Shown one piece after another: positions 53,045-62,440 of a DNA stretch of 64,000 bases; within the stretch, counting starts at the first letter, position 1, and each line of letters begins with the position of its first letter. Under the pieces are notes generated by a model. That model did no database searches. It was not told where the DNA came from and worked only from the letters and a program-made list of their open reading frames with translations. The position numbers were made by a program, and so were the translations under genes. Source of the DNA: Lacipirellula limnantheis (GTDB lineage: Bacteria > Planctomycetota > Planctomycetia > Pirellulales > Lacipirellulaceae); contig NZ_CP036339.1 of NCBI RefSeq assembly GCF_007746075.1, forward strand, positions 4,865,786-4,929,785. Reading direction: 5' to 3'.

Positions 53045-53728
53045 ATGAACGCTCCGAATCTCTACCGAACGCTGCTCGCTCGCACCGCCGTCGCGCTGGC
53101 GATCTGCGTTACGCTAGTCGTCGTCTGCTACTTCTTCGTCGACAAACCGATGGCGTTCTTCGTCTACCGCCACGGCATCGCACAAACGCCGACGATGAAG
53201 TGGTTCACCGAACCGCCGCCGCTGGTGCAAGGCTGGTCGCCGCTGCTCGTGGCCATCGTCCTGGCCGCATGGGCCTGGCAGACGCCGCGCCATTGGCAAC
53301 GCACCCTGGTGGTCGCATGCATCAGCCTCATCGTCGCCGACCAATGTCGCCAGTCGCTGGGCGACGTCTGCGGCCGCTACTGGCCCGAAACGTGGCACGA
53401 CAACAACCCCTCGCTCATCGGTACGGGCGCTTACGGATTCCACCCGTTTGAAACGGGCGACGACATCGGCAGCTTCCCCTCCGGCCACGCGTCACGGATC
53501 GCCGGATTCGCCGGCGTTTTCTGGATCGCCTACCCGCGCCGCCGCTGGCTCTGCCTGTTCGTCGCCGTACCGATGGCAGTGAGCCTCATCGCCATGAACT
53601 ACCACTTCGTCGGCGACGTGATCGCGGGGAGCTTTCTGGGCGCGATCGTCGCTGCTTACGCGGCAACGTTGGCGGGATTGGGAAATCGCCAAGCCGCATT
53701 TCTAGCCCCCGGTTCCGCCGGGGGGTAA
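53045..53728 (+). CDS. PAP2-family membrane phosphatase
   Basis: 227 residues with six or so membrane helices. Phosphatase motifs: GRYWPETW (variant of the Lys-rich motif 1), FPSGHAS (catalytic His with Ser-Gly), and NYHFVGDVIAGS (second His and Asp). It removes phosphate from lipid phosphates such as undecaprenyl pyrophosphate in the inner membrane. The C-terminal AFLAPGSAGG is coded by the flanking hairpin repeat, which also supplies the TAA stop. ATG 53045 has no strong site. Divergent from the copper-enzyme gene. Confidence 0.9.
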   Translation: MNAPNLYRTLLARTAVALAICVTLVVVCYFFVDKPMAFFVYRHGIAQTPTMKWFTEPPPLVQGWSPLLVAIVLAAWAWQTPRHWQRTLVVACISLIVADQCRQSLGDVCGRYWPETWHDNNPSLIGTGAYGFHPFETGDDIGSFPSGHASRIAGFAGVFWIAYPRRRWLCLFVAVPMAVSLIAMNYHFVGDVIAGSFLGAIVAAYAATLAGLGNRQAAFLAPGSAGG

Positions 53729-53786
53729 ACACGGGCTCCATGCCGCTGCGGCTGGCGGCGCGACCCCCCGGCAAAGCCGGGGGCTA
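53703..53786. repeat. TAG/CTA-bounded paired hairpin element
   Basis: TAGCCCCCGG (53703-53712) is the reverse complement of CCGGGGGCTA (53777-53786). Between them two hairpins (CCCCCGG..CCGGGGG and CCCCCCGG..CCGGGGG) face each other. It overlaps the end of the PAP2 gene, providing its stop codon. It resembles REPIN-type elements. Confidence 0.88.
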
Positions 53787-53797
53787 AATGGCGCTCT

Positions 53798-54976
53798 TTA
53801 CAGCTTCAAATAAATCCCGTCCCGCTCGAGCTTCCGAATAAACAGATACGTCACGCCAAAATAGAGCAGGAATCCCGCCGCCACGTACCACCCCGGCGAG
53901 TCGTTCGGCATGAAGCGTTCCACGGCGTTGCCGACGATGCCGTGCAGCACATACCCGACCAGGGCGTTCGTCCCCAGCGTGCGGAACAGCCCCAGCCGCC
54001 AGCCCCAGCCGTCGCACGCAATATAGAAGACGCCGAAGAGCGCCAGCGACGCCCCGGCGGCGAAGACGTGATAGCTGAGGTTCGCCGAGCGCTGGCTCAT
54101 CATCCAGAAATTCTCTTCCCGCAACTCCGGCCCCGGCGGCGGCACGAACGGCGGCTCAATCGGCCGCAGCGCATGATCGGCTTGCCGCTTGCCGCTCGGC
54201 CATACTGGATCAGCCGCCCAATTCTCAGCAGGATTCGAATCGCCCCCGCTCTCTTGTTCGGGCAAGACGTCGTACAGCGACGATCCGCACGACAGCAGCC
54301 AGCCGACCAGCATCAGCAGCGTCCCCCAGCCGAACAACCGCACCACGCGGCGGCTCGAATCGCCGTCAACCAAGATGTCGCACGCCAGCGTCCCGACGAT
54401 CGTCGGCGTCGTCCAGGCCAAGAATCCCAGCACGCCGCCGTCGATGCCGCCGCGCTGCACCCACTCGAAATAGAACCAGTGCGACAACACGGCGAAGAGC
54501 GCCGCCGAGCCGATCGCAAACAGCGTCCGCACCGCGGGCCCGCTCCGAATTACCGGCAAGATCCAGAGCGACGTCACCGCGATGTGCATGAGCGTCTGAA
54601 ACCACGACTTCACTCCCATCTGCAGCGCACCCAGCGGACCGAGCGCGACCAGCTCGTCCCAGTTGTCCGCCACCGTCGGCGCTTCGTAGATCACCAGCGC
54701 CACCAGCGCCAGCCCCAACAGTCGCCGCACCACATGCCCATATGCCCGGCGCAAGCCTTCGGCCTGCGCCCGCCGTCCGAACGTCAACCGAAACGCGAAC
54801 CCGACCGCAAAGAAAAACTGCGGCATGATCGTGTCGGCATAGCTGCAGAAGTTGTTCTGGTGCGTCAACACCACCGGCGTCGCGTCGAACGACCCCAGAA
54901 AGTTAACGACGAACATTCCGGCGACGGTGTACCCGCGAAACTGATCCAGCGACTCGATCCTGCCGGTAGTTGCCAT
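53798..54976 (-). CDS. DUF5009-like/heparan-N-acetyltransferase-type membrane protein
   Basis: 392 residues with about ten membrane helices. The start MATTGRIESLDQFRGYTVAG (Asp-x-x-Arg-Gly, as in acyltransferases of the NAGLU-type family) and PQFFFAVGFAFRLTFGRR fit DUF5009. A soluble segment at ~240-290 (PEQESGGDSNPAENW) interrupts the helices. It may acylate or transport sugars at the inner membrane; no reaction is proven. It is convergent with the PAP2 gene. Confidence 0.85.
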   Translation of the reverse strand: MATTGRIESLDQFRGYTVAGMFVVNFLGSFDATPVVLTHQNNFCSYADTIMPQFFFAVGFAFRLTFGRRAQAEGLRRAYGHVVRRLLGLALVALVIYEAPTVADNWDELVALGPLGALQMGVKSWFQTLMHIAVTSLWILPVIRSGPAVRTLFAIGSAALFAVLSHWFYFEWVQRGGIDGGVLGFLAWTTPTIVGTLACDILVDGDSSRRVVRLFGWGTLLMLVGWLLSCGSSLYDVLPEQESGGDSNPAENWAADPVWPSGKRQADHALRPIEPPFVPPPGPELREENFWMMSQRSANLSYHVFAAGASLALFGVFYIACDGWGWRLGLFRTLGTNALVGYVLHGIVGNAVERFMPNDSPGWYVAAGFLLYFGVTYLFIRKLERDGIYLKL

Positions 54977-55426
54977 CGTTGCTCGCGCGATGAGGGACGC
55001 CTAAGCGAATAGGGAAGGGCCAGGCGCTGGCCGCGCCGCCGCCGTGAGTTTCACATGACCTGCAGGAATTTCCTAGTCCCCGCTGGGGCCTATTGTCAGC
55101 CATGCAGGCGGAGTGGCCGGCAACCGCCGCCTTCAACAGATGCGACGCTTCTCGCGATCCGTTCCGGCGGGTCGTCGCGGCGCGTCAGGGAACAAACGAC
55201 CTCGCGTCGGCACAGGGCCGTACTCCCAGATCCCCCAATTCTCATGAAACAGCCGTTCTACGCGACCGCATGGCGGTATTTTTCTCCCACTTTTGGTCCC
55301 TTTTGGTAACAGTTATTGCAATCCCATTTACCCCTGTTCAAAGTGGGTGAACGGCCGCGATGGGTGCGGCGCCCTTTGCCTCAAGCGTTGCAATGGATGC
55401 CGCCTCGCTACTCGCTGCGTTGTCGC
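54977..55426. other. Gene-free stretch
   Basis: About 450 bases between divergent genes. The only signals are composition. The 5' part of the following decayed gene could extend upstream to 55316, but there is no good start there. Confidence 0.4.
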
Positions 55427-57132
55427 ATGCCGCTACTTCACGTCACATGCCTTCGACCGATCATCCGCGGCCTTGCCGGTTGCATCATCGCGTGCGCCCT
55501 CGGCGCCGCCGCCAGCGGAGCGAGCTTTTACTTCAGCCAGTCCGGAAACGACGCCCTCGGCGACGGCACCCAAGCCAAGCCCTGGAAGTCCGTTGATAAA
55601 TTCAATCAACTTCGTTTGCAACCCGGCGACAATGCCTACTTTCGCGCCGGCGACCAGTTTACCGGCCGGCTATTCCTCGACGCCAACGACAGCGGTCTGA
55701 ACGCCCAAGGCCAACTGATCTCGCCGGTGAAGATCGGCTCCTATGGCTCCGTCGGCGGCGCCACCCGCGCCAGGTTTATTTCACCATACAATAGCGAAGG
55801 CTTCCTCGCGCTCAATACGGGCGGCATCGAACTCTCCAACCTCGACTTCGTCAGCGGTGGCTTCAGCGAATCGTCGCGCATGAACGGCGTCGATTTTCTC
55901 CCGGTTTCCAATCGGCGGAGCTGCCCTACACCGGCCACGGCATTCTCCTAGCCCAGACCAACGGCGGGTCCATTCAAAACAGCGTCGCTCACAGCAACGG
56001 CAAAATCGCGGGCAACGCCAACATAGGCATGCTCACCTACCAGTCGAACGCCGTTGTCATTCAAGGCAACCTGGCCTAAGGCAACCGTTCGGTCGGACCG
56101 TATGACGGCGGCGGGTTCGACATCGACGGCGGCGCCACCAACTGCATCGTCCAGTACAACCGCTCGTACGACAACGACGGGGCCGGCCTGTTGCTCGCCC
56201 AGTTTGACGGCGCCGACCCCATGGCGAACAACCTCTTCCGCTACAATTTGTCGGTCAACGACGGACGCGGCGATTACGGCGGCATCACCGTCTTCGGAGC
56301 CAATTCCAGCGAAGTTGCCAAAGCCGCCGTGTTCCATAACAACACGATCGTCGTCAATAAGAACGTCGTTCCGCGCACCAAGGGCGCCGTCTGGCTGATG
56401 ACCGATCATCACGACGACGTCGCCTTCTTCAACAATGCATTCGTCGCCCTCAACGGCGCACCGCTTATCGCTGGCGATACTTCCGTCGCGCAAGCGACGT
56501 TCGCGGGCAATGCCTACTGGACCGCCGGCGGCGGCATCGTCCTCGAAGACCGCGCATTTAGTTCGGTCTCAAGTTGGGCCGCCTCCTCCGGACAGGAAAA
56601 AATCGCTGGCCGCTTCGTCGCCGTTACCAGCGATCCGAAATTCAGCGATACGACGACGTATCAGCTTCAGAGCGCCTCGCCGCTGTTAAGCGCCGCGCTG
56701 GCCGCCGGCGCGAGCCCCTGGCCGGCATGGGTCAGCGGACTCGGCTCTCGAGATTTGGGCGGCGTCGCATTGAGCCCGACCAGCCGACCCGAGATTGGCG
56801 CCCGCGAGTTTCTCTTCGCCGACTTTAATGGCGACGGCAAGATCAATAGCGCCGACCTGACGGTGTGGCGTAGTGCCTTCGGCGCCGCGGGACTCGCCGC
56901 GTACCGCGCCGATCTTGACGGCGACGGCGACTCCGACGGCGGCGATTTTCTTACCTGGCAGCGACTCGTCGCCGCCGGCGCCCACTTCGAGCCCGCCGCA
57001 ACAACCGTTCCCGAACCTCAGACGTTTGCGATCATTTTGCCGGCGTTGCTTTTCGCCGTCAGCCGCCGCGCTAGCTTGCCAAGGCCATCCCGCCGCGCAG
57101 CTTGCGAATCCGCAACAACAAATAACCGATGA
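55427..57132 (+). pseudogene. Decayed secreted beta-helix protein with dockerin and PEP-CTERM
   Basis: A signal peptide (MPLLHVTCLRP...ALGAAASGASF) and beta-helix strands (SFYFSQSGNDALGDGTQAK) run in one frame to about 55900. The continuation, ELPYTGHGILLAQTNGGSI, QNSVAHSNGKIAGN and DGGGFDIDGGATN, lies in another frame from about 55900 to 57132, so an indel lies near TTTTCTCCC (55893-55902). A further in-frame TAA at 56077-56079 interrupts it. It then ends with VVNKNVVPRTKGAVWL, dockerin repeats (DFNGDGKINSADLTVW and DLDGDGDSDGGDF) and a PEP-CTERM tail (VPEPQTFAIILPALLFAVSR). Thus the protein is likely broken; its frame-shifted parts match parallel beta-helix carbohydrate-active proteins. Confidence 0.85.
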
Positions 57133-57694
57133 TCGCCGCGTGCACCGCGACCGAAATGCCCAGCCCCAGCGCGTGGTCGGCAAGCGTGGCGGCCGTTTCC
57201 TGCGACACGCGGTACAGGCCGTATCCCGCCACCGGCAGAAACAGGACGATGCTGGTCCACAATCCCGGATTGTATCGCCGCCGCGCCGCCGTCTCGCGGA
57301 TGTGAGCGATCCCGTTGACGAGCGGCAGATAGAACGCCGCCAGCGCCAGCGCCGGGTCGACGAAGGCCGCCAGATACAACATCGCCAGGTCGATGCCCCA
57401 CACCCCCAGCGAATTAATCCAAAACGCTCCTTCCGGGGTCAGCGCGTCGCAATGGGCGACGTTCCGATTCACATACAATCGAAATCGATCGCCGTAATGC
57501 TCTTCAAACTGGTGCACCATGTAAATTGGCAACTGCAGCCACACCAGCGCCATGGTCGCGCCGGCCACGACGCCCCAGACAGGCGCCATTGCCAAGAGCA
57601 ACGCGGCAGCGAACAGCGCGGCCAGCGGCCACTGCCATTCGGTGACCAACCACTTCATCACCGCGCGGAATTCGCTTTGCACCATCGCCACCAT
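57071..57694 (-). CDS. HXXEE-domain membrane protein
   Basis: 207 residues from ATG 57694 (AGGAGC seven bases upstream). Five or so membrane helices with the family signature HQFEEH (~residue 58), and NGIAHIRETAARRRYNPGL. The HXXEE domain is a membrane domain of unknown role. An ATG 35 codons upstream (57799) lacks a good site. Its 3' end overlaps the decayed beta-helix gene's end by ~60 bases on the opposite strand. Confidence 0.88.
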   Translation of the reverse strand: MVAMVQSEFRAVMKWLVTEWQWPLAALFAAALLLAMAPVWGVVAGATMALVWLQLPIYMVHQFEEHYGDRFRLYVNRNVAHCDALTPEGAFWINSLGVWGIDLAMLYLAAFVDPALALAAFYLPLVNGIAHIRETAARRRYNPGLWTSIVLFLPVAGYGLYRVSQETAATLADHALGLGISVAVHAAIIGYLLLRIRKLRGGMALAS

Positions 57695-57970
57695 ATTCCG
57701 GCTCCTGCTCAGTTCATTGCGCCGACGGCGTATTGCGCCGGCGAACCGGGAAGGATAGGCCAAACCGGACACGTCGACTCGTCGCGGCATCTTTGCCAAC
57801 CGCCGGTAATTGACGCCTCGGCGTTGGCGCCGTCGTCAAAGGCGGTGCAATGCGAGCAACGCCTCTGATGACGTCGTCGCGATCGCTACATCGGCGCGAT
57901 CGCTCTCAATCGTTAGAATGCGACTGAATCCGGTGTTTCAGCCGAGGACAGAACAAATTCCGCGACTGCA

Positions 57971-58393
57971 ATGAAGCCCCGCATCACCTTCATCACGCTC
58001 GGCGTCGACGACCTGCCTCGCGCGGTCGCGTTCTATCGCGACGGGCTCGGGCTCGACACGCCCGGCATCATCGGCGAAGACTTCGAACATGGCGCCGTCG
58101 CGTTCTTCGAGATGCAGCCCGGCCTGAAGCTCGCGCTTTTCCCGCGCGAAAATCTCGCCCACGACGCCGGCGTTCCGCGCGAACCGCCCAGCCGCACCGA
58201 TTTTGCCCTGGCCCACAACGCGTCGTCGCGGCCAGAGGTCGACGCGGTCATGCAACAGGCGGCGGCCGCGGGCGCGGCCATCATCAAGCCAGCCCAAGAC
58301 ACCTTCTGGGGCGGCTATGCCGGCTACTTCGCCGACCCCGACGGTCACCTGTGGGAGGTCGCCTGGAATCCTAAAATCACGCCACACGATTAA
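57971..58393 (+). CDS. Glyoxalase/VOC-fold protein
   Basis: 140 residues. VOC motifs: [51 protein letters not shown]. Often metal-dependent lyases, dioxygenases or bleomycin-type resistance; the Glu at WEV is the likely metal ligand. Function unknown. Single gene. Confidence 0.93.
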   Translation: MKPRITFITLGVDDLPRAVAFYRDGLGLDTPGIIGEDFEHGAVAFFEMQPGLKLALFPRENLAHDAGVPREPPSRTDFALAHNASSRPEVDAVMQQAAAAGAAIIKPAQDTFWGGYAGYFADPDGHLWEVAWNPKITPHD

Positions 58394-58548
58394 TCCCAGC
58401 GGCCGGCGGTTTGCCGCGTGACTTCCGATCACGGCGGCCGCGGGCTGTCGCAAAAAACGACACGTCAGTCGCAAGTTGTGACAGTACTTGGACTTACGTC
58501 AACATCAGTTACCATGACGGCTCCTCCCACTCATCTGGAGCCGCCGCC

Positions 58549-59532
58549 ATGGCCGCTGATCGCATTCCTCAACGCCGCGCCTTTACCCTGGTCGAGCTTC
58601 TGGTCGTCATCGCCATCATCGGCGTCCTCGTGGCGCTCCTCCTCCCCGCGGTTCAGGCGGCCCGCGAAGCGGCCCGCCGCTCGCAGTGCCTCAACAACTT
58701 CAAGCAGGTCGGCTTGGCGTTTCTCAATTACGAATCGGGCAAAACCCAACTTCCGTTTCCGACCTACTCGCAAGACCCCCTCACGCCTCAGATCGTCCTG
58801 GGCGTCAACAATTGGGCTCCGCATGTTCTCCCCTATCTGGAGCAGGGGAACCTGATCGCCGGGTACGACGTGAAGGTCGATTGGTGGAAGGAACCCAATC
58901 GCACCATCGTGCAGAACCCCGTCAGCGTCCTCACCTGCCCGTCGACGCCCAACCCCAACCGCATCCAAGACAAGCCCGAGACGACCCCGCCCAACAAGAC
59001 GGGCGCCTGCGGCGACTTCGTCGTTCCCACTGGCGTCCATACCGACATCAACAATGCGCTCGCCGCCGCCGATCAATTCCCCGCCGGCGCCGACCTCCAA
59101 GGCGTCGTCGCCGTGAAGAGCGAATTCAACACCGCCAACGAACTGAAGAACGTCACCGACGGCACTTCCAACACGATCATGATCGGCGAGTGCGCGGGCC
59201 GCGAAGACGTCTGGCGCGGCCGGGAGTTTTTTCCGGTCGACTACACCGGCTCGCCGCGCGTGCGCGCCCGCGGCGGCGCCTGGGCGACCACTGATAACCC
59301 TTACGACATCGGTCAGCGCAAGGCCTGGCACGCCTCGTTCGATCCCATCCCCGGCAATGTCGCGATCAACAATTCGAACGAATGGGGACACTGTTTTTAC
59401 AGTTTCCACAACGGCGGCTCCAATTTCGCGTTCGCCGATGGATCGGTCCGATTTTTGGCCGAGGACTTGAACCTCCGTACGCTCGCCGAACTCGTGACCC
59501 GCGCCAACTCAGAAGTCCCGGCTGCTCCGTAG
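58549..59532 (+). CDS. DUF1559 prepilin-like protein
   Basis: 327 residues with an N-terminal type IV pilin/pseudopilin cleavage site and helix: [20 protein letters not shown] (residues 11-30). The DUF1559 body follows, with [20 protein letters not shown] and the final signature [17 protein letters not shown]. Planctomycete genomes hold many of these; they are exported via a pseudopilin-like route. GGAG at 58537-58540 precedes ATG 58549. The lipoprotein gene follows by one base, so the two form an operon. Confidence 0.95.
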   Translation: MAADRIPQRRAFTLVELLVVIAIIGVLVALLLPAVQAAREAARRSQCLNNFKQVGLAFLNYESGKTQLPFPTYSQDPLTPQIVLGVNNWAPHVLPYLEQGNLIAGYDVKVDWWKEPNRTIVQNPVSVLTCPSTPNPNRIQDKPETTPPNKTGACGDFVVPTGVHTDINNALAAADQFPAGADLQGVVAVKSEFNTANELKNVTDGTSNTIMIGECAGREDVWRGREFFPVDYTGSPRVRARGGAWATTDNPYDIGQRKAWHASFDPIPGNVAINNSNEWGHCFYSFHNGGSNFAFADGSVRFLAEDLNLRTLAELVTRANSEVPAAP

Positions 59533-59533
59533 C

Positions 59534-59959
59534 ATGAATCGACGCCCCGCCGCCGCGCACCTCGTCGTCGCGCTCTTGCTCGGCTGCGACGCGGGCGCCC
59601 CCGTCGCCTGCCATCCTGTCCGCGGCTCCGTCACGCGCGACGGCAAACCGGTCGGCGAGGCGCTGGTGGTCCTTCACCCCGTCGTCGAATCCGCCGCGCT
59701 CACGCAGAAGCCGATGGCCTTCACCGACGATGCGGGCCAGTTCGCCGTCACCACGTTCCAGCGCGGCGACGGAGCCCCCGTCGGCGAGTACCGCGTGACC
59801 GTCGTCCAACGCGCGCCGAAACGTGTCGGCGAAGAGATGGTGCGCGAGGGGCCCAACGTCCTGCCCAAACGCTTCAGCGAGCCGACGACCAGCGGGCTCA
59901 CCGCCACGATCATCGCCGGCGACAACGTTTTGCCGACCATTGAAATCCCCAGCCGCTGA
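59534..59959 (+). CDS. Lipoprotein with carboxypeptidase-regulatory-like fold
   Basis: 141 residues. Signal peptide with lipobox LLLGC (Cys18 lipidated). The mature part is a beta-sandwich type (VRGSVTRDGKPVGEALVVLH, FTDDAGQFAVTTF, GEYRVTVVQR). It resembles the usual small lipoprotein next to DUF1559 proteins; it may anchor the pseudopilin-like partner. It starts one base after the DUF1559 stop. Confidence 0.85.
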   Translation: MNRRPAAAHLVVALLLGCDAGAPVACHPVRGSVTRDGKPVGEALVVLHPVVESAALTQKPMAFTDDAGQFAVTTFQRGDGAPVGEYRVTVVQRAPKRVGEEMVREGPNVLPKRFSEPTTSGLTATIIAGDNVLPTIEIPSR

Positions 59960-59976
59960 CGCCGATCCGCCGCCGC

Positions 59977-61350
59977 TCACGCCGGTTCACCATAAAACCC
60001 CACCTTCTGAATTCGCTGCCCCTCCGCCGGCGCCAGCGAGAAAAAGACGAGCGGCTTCCCCTCCGCACAGATCGCCCCCGCCAACCCACGCTCGACCCGC
60101 ACCTCGATCGTGGACGCAGGCCTCCCCGCTAACGCCTCCCGCAATCGCCCCCACAACTCGTTGACGTTTTCGTCCAGCGGGACGTTGTACGTAAACAACT
60201 CCGCTGGCAACGCATCGCCTCCTCGCAGCACCGCCTCGACAAGCGCCCGACCGCGGCTCGCCGCGATTTCGCCCCCCCGCGCGAGCGGCACGATCGCGCG
60301 GCCCGCGCGCTCCTGAGTCTCCAGCCACATCTCTTTGCACAACTTGCTCGCCGGATAATAGGTCACGTTCCCCAGCGCGATCACGCCGATCCCCCGCGTT
60401 GGCGACCAGCTCATGTGGCTCCCATAGCCTGGCAACCCGCCCGAGTGACCGACGACCCACTCCTCGCCAATAAAGTTCGCCCTCAAGCCATAACCGTACC
60501 CGGCAGGACTCGCCGGACCGTCGATTGACGCCCCCGGATTCAACACGACGCCGCACCGCTCCATCTCGCGTCGCGAACTCGCCGCCAGCACTTCCTCGAA
60601 CCGCGACGCCCCCGTCCCATGCGCGTCAGTAAAGAAGCCGACCCATTTCGCCAAGTCGCGCAGCGTCGTGCACAACCCGGCGAACACCGCCACGTCCGAC
60701 GTCACGTGCAACGCCGTTTCCGGTTGAAACCCATCGGCCACGCGTCGGTGTCCTTCGACCCCGCGCCCAGCCGCGAAATTCCAACCCGTCTCGCCCATTC
60801 CCAACGGCCGCAGGAGCTCGTTGGCGATGTACTCCAGCGCACTGACGCCCGCCACGTTGGAAATCACCCGGCCGATCAGCATGTACCCCAAATTCGAATA
60901 CTGATAATCCTCGCCCGCGTCGTCGCTGAACTGCACGTCTTCCAAGAGCTCCGCGTTGAGAAAGGATGCGGGCTCGCTTGCCTTGCGATCGGCCCAAGGG
61001 TCATCCGTCGCCGGCAACCCCGATCGCATGCCCAGCAACTGCCCCACCGTCACCTGCCACCACGGCCCCTTCAGCCGCAACTCCGGCACATAGTCCGCCA
61101 CGCAGTTCTCAACTCGCAGCCTCCCCTCATCCCGCAAGCGCAACACCGCCGCCGCGGCAAAAGACTTCGTCATCGACGCAATGCGAAACGACGCAGCGGC
61201 CGGCTCGGCCAATGCCCCAAACCCAGCCGCACTTTGCGACGCGGCCGCGAGCAGTTCCCCATCGCGGCAAATCGCCGCCACGATATGCGGCGCTTGATGC
61301 TCCGGCGCAAAAGTCGCCAACTCCGACTCGACGATTGGTTGATAGTTCAT
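59977..61350 (-). CDS. Serine beta-lactamase-fold hydrolase
   Basis: 457 residues, class C/esterase-type. Catalytic SMTK at 59-62 (RIASMTKSFAAA), tyrosine motif YQYSNLGY (~150) and VGHSGGLPG (~305). No signal peptide is apparent, so it may be cytoplasmic. Such proteins act as esterases or D-amino-peptidases more often than as antibiotic-resistance enzymes. C-terminal ~100 residues form an extra beta domain. Convergent with the lipoprotein gene (17 bases). Confidence 0.93.
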   Translation of the reverse strand: MNYQPIVESELATFAPEHQAPHIVAAICRDGELLAAASQSAAGFGALAEPAAASFRIASMTKSFAAAAVLRLRDEGRLRVENCVADYVPELRLKGPWWQVTVGQLLGMRSGLPATDDPWADRKASEPASFLNAELLEDVQFSDDAGEDYQYSNLGYMLIGRVISNVAGVSALEYIANELLRPLGMGETGWNFAAGRGVEGHRRVADGFQPETALHVTSDVAVFAGLCTTLRDLAKWVGFFTDAHGTGASRFEEVLAASSRREMERCGVVLNPGASIDGPASPAGYGYGLRANFIGEEWVVGHSGGLPGYGSHMSWSPTRGIGVIALGNVTYYPASKLCKEMWLETQERAGRAIVPLARGGEIAASRGRALVEAVLRGGDALPAELFTYNVPLDENVNELWGRLREALAGRPASTIEVRVERGLAGAICAEGKPLVFFSLAPAEGQRIQKVGFYGEPA

Positions 61351-61390
61351 GGCTGATCGGGGGTTAGGCCTCGCGAGCGCGTGGTCGTGA

Positions 61391-61424
61391 AAAGAAACAG
61401 CCGAACGGTCGCCCGTTCGGCTGT
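61391..61424 (-). terminator. Intrinsic terminator
   Basis: ACAGCCGAACGG (61397-61408) pairs with CCGTTCGGCTGT (61413-61424) and leads into TTTCTTTT on the minus strand, about 50 bases after the PEP-CTERM stop. Confidence 0.88.
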
Positions 61425-61474
61425 CGATGTTAACTCATTGTTGCACTAATGTGCCAATGACGTCTGCCTTGGCC

Positions 61475-62440
61475 TCAGCGCCGACGCCTCATCAGCAACG
61501 CTCCCAGCCCGGCTGCTGCGGTCGCGAGCGTGGCGCTCGCGGGCTCGGGAATCAGGTTGCCGATGCCGATGTAATCGAGCTGAATGGCGCCCTTCGATCC
61601 GGTCGACGGCAGGCCGAAGCCAATCCCCCCGCTGCCCACTTCGCCGTCGCCCGACACCGACATGGCCGGATTGCTCAACACGTTCGTCCCGTCGATCCAC
61701 ACCTTCACGTCGTAAAGCCCAGGCGCCGCCGTCTTGGTCATCGTCGCCGCCACTTCGTGGAAGTCGAACGAATTGCCCGACGGCAACGGCACGGTCGTCC
61801 CTTCAATGAAGAAGTCATTCCCCGTCGGACCGCCAAAGCCCATTGTCAGCGCGACGCCGTCGCGCCCCAGGCTGAACATGCCCGCGTCGCCGGCCGCCAT
61901 GCCGTAGAATGAGCTGATCGAGCCGTCCAGATTCGTTTCCAGCGGCTCAGGATCCATCCGCAGTCGCGCCACCGCGTAAATTCCCGGCGAACCAGCCGGC
62001 CCCAGAATCAACCCCGGCACAGGGCTGTAGCCAAAGTAGATCTTGCGGTTGCTTGGATCGCCCGTGTACCCGACCGTCCGCGGATCGCCCGGATCGACGA
62101 TCGACAGCACGTCGTCGGCGCCTTGCACTTCGTGCGTCGCGCCGCCGGGCCGGTTGGTGCTGCCAGCCGGCGTGCCTGGCGTCGGAGCGAGAACTCCGCC
62201 CGGGTCCGAGCCGTCCCAGGCGCTCGACCCCTGGGTGTGATCCCACTTGCCGTCGAGCGCGTTGCCGCCGCCCCCCGATTCCGGCACGTCCTGGCCCGGC
62301 AAAGCCGAATAGAGATAGAGCAGGGGAGCAGCCCCCGGCGGCAGCGTCGGCGTATCGACGTCGGCGCGAGCGACGCCGCTCGTCAGCAGCGCGGCGGTCG
62401 CACTCGCCAGAGAAAGAATTCGCCATCGTGTCAGCTTCAT
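61475..62440 (-). CDS. PEP-CTERM anchored secreted protein, LamG-like
   Basis: 321 residues. Signal peptide 1-26 (ALLTSGVARA). A jelly-roll/LamG-like body (LYLYSALPGQDVPESGGGGN, FDFHEVAATMTKTAAPGLYD, VKVWIDGTNVL) fits a carbohydrate-binding role. The C-terminus LIPEPASATLATAAAGLGAL plus RRRR is a clear PEP-CTERM signal. GGAGA lies ten bases before ATG 62440. Terminator follows at 61391. Function unknown. Confidence 0.87.
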   Translation of the reverse strand: MKLTRWRILSLASATAALLTSGVARADVDTPTLPPGAAPLLYLYSALPGQDVPESGGGGNALDGKWDHTQGSSAWDGSDPGGVLAPTPGTPAGSTNRPGGATHEVQGADDVLSIVDPGDPRTVGYTGDPSNRKIYFGYSPVPGLILGPAGSPGIYAVARLRMDPEPLETNLDGSISSFYGMAAGDAGMFSLGRDGVALTMGFGGPTGNDFFIEGTTVPLPSGNSFDFHEVAATMTKTAAPGLYDVKVWIDGTNVLSNPAMSVSGDGEVGSGGIGFGLPSTGSKGAIQLDYIGIGNLIPEPASATLATAAAGLGALLMRRRR

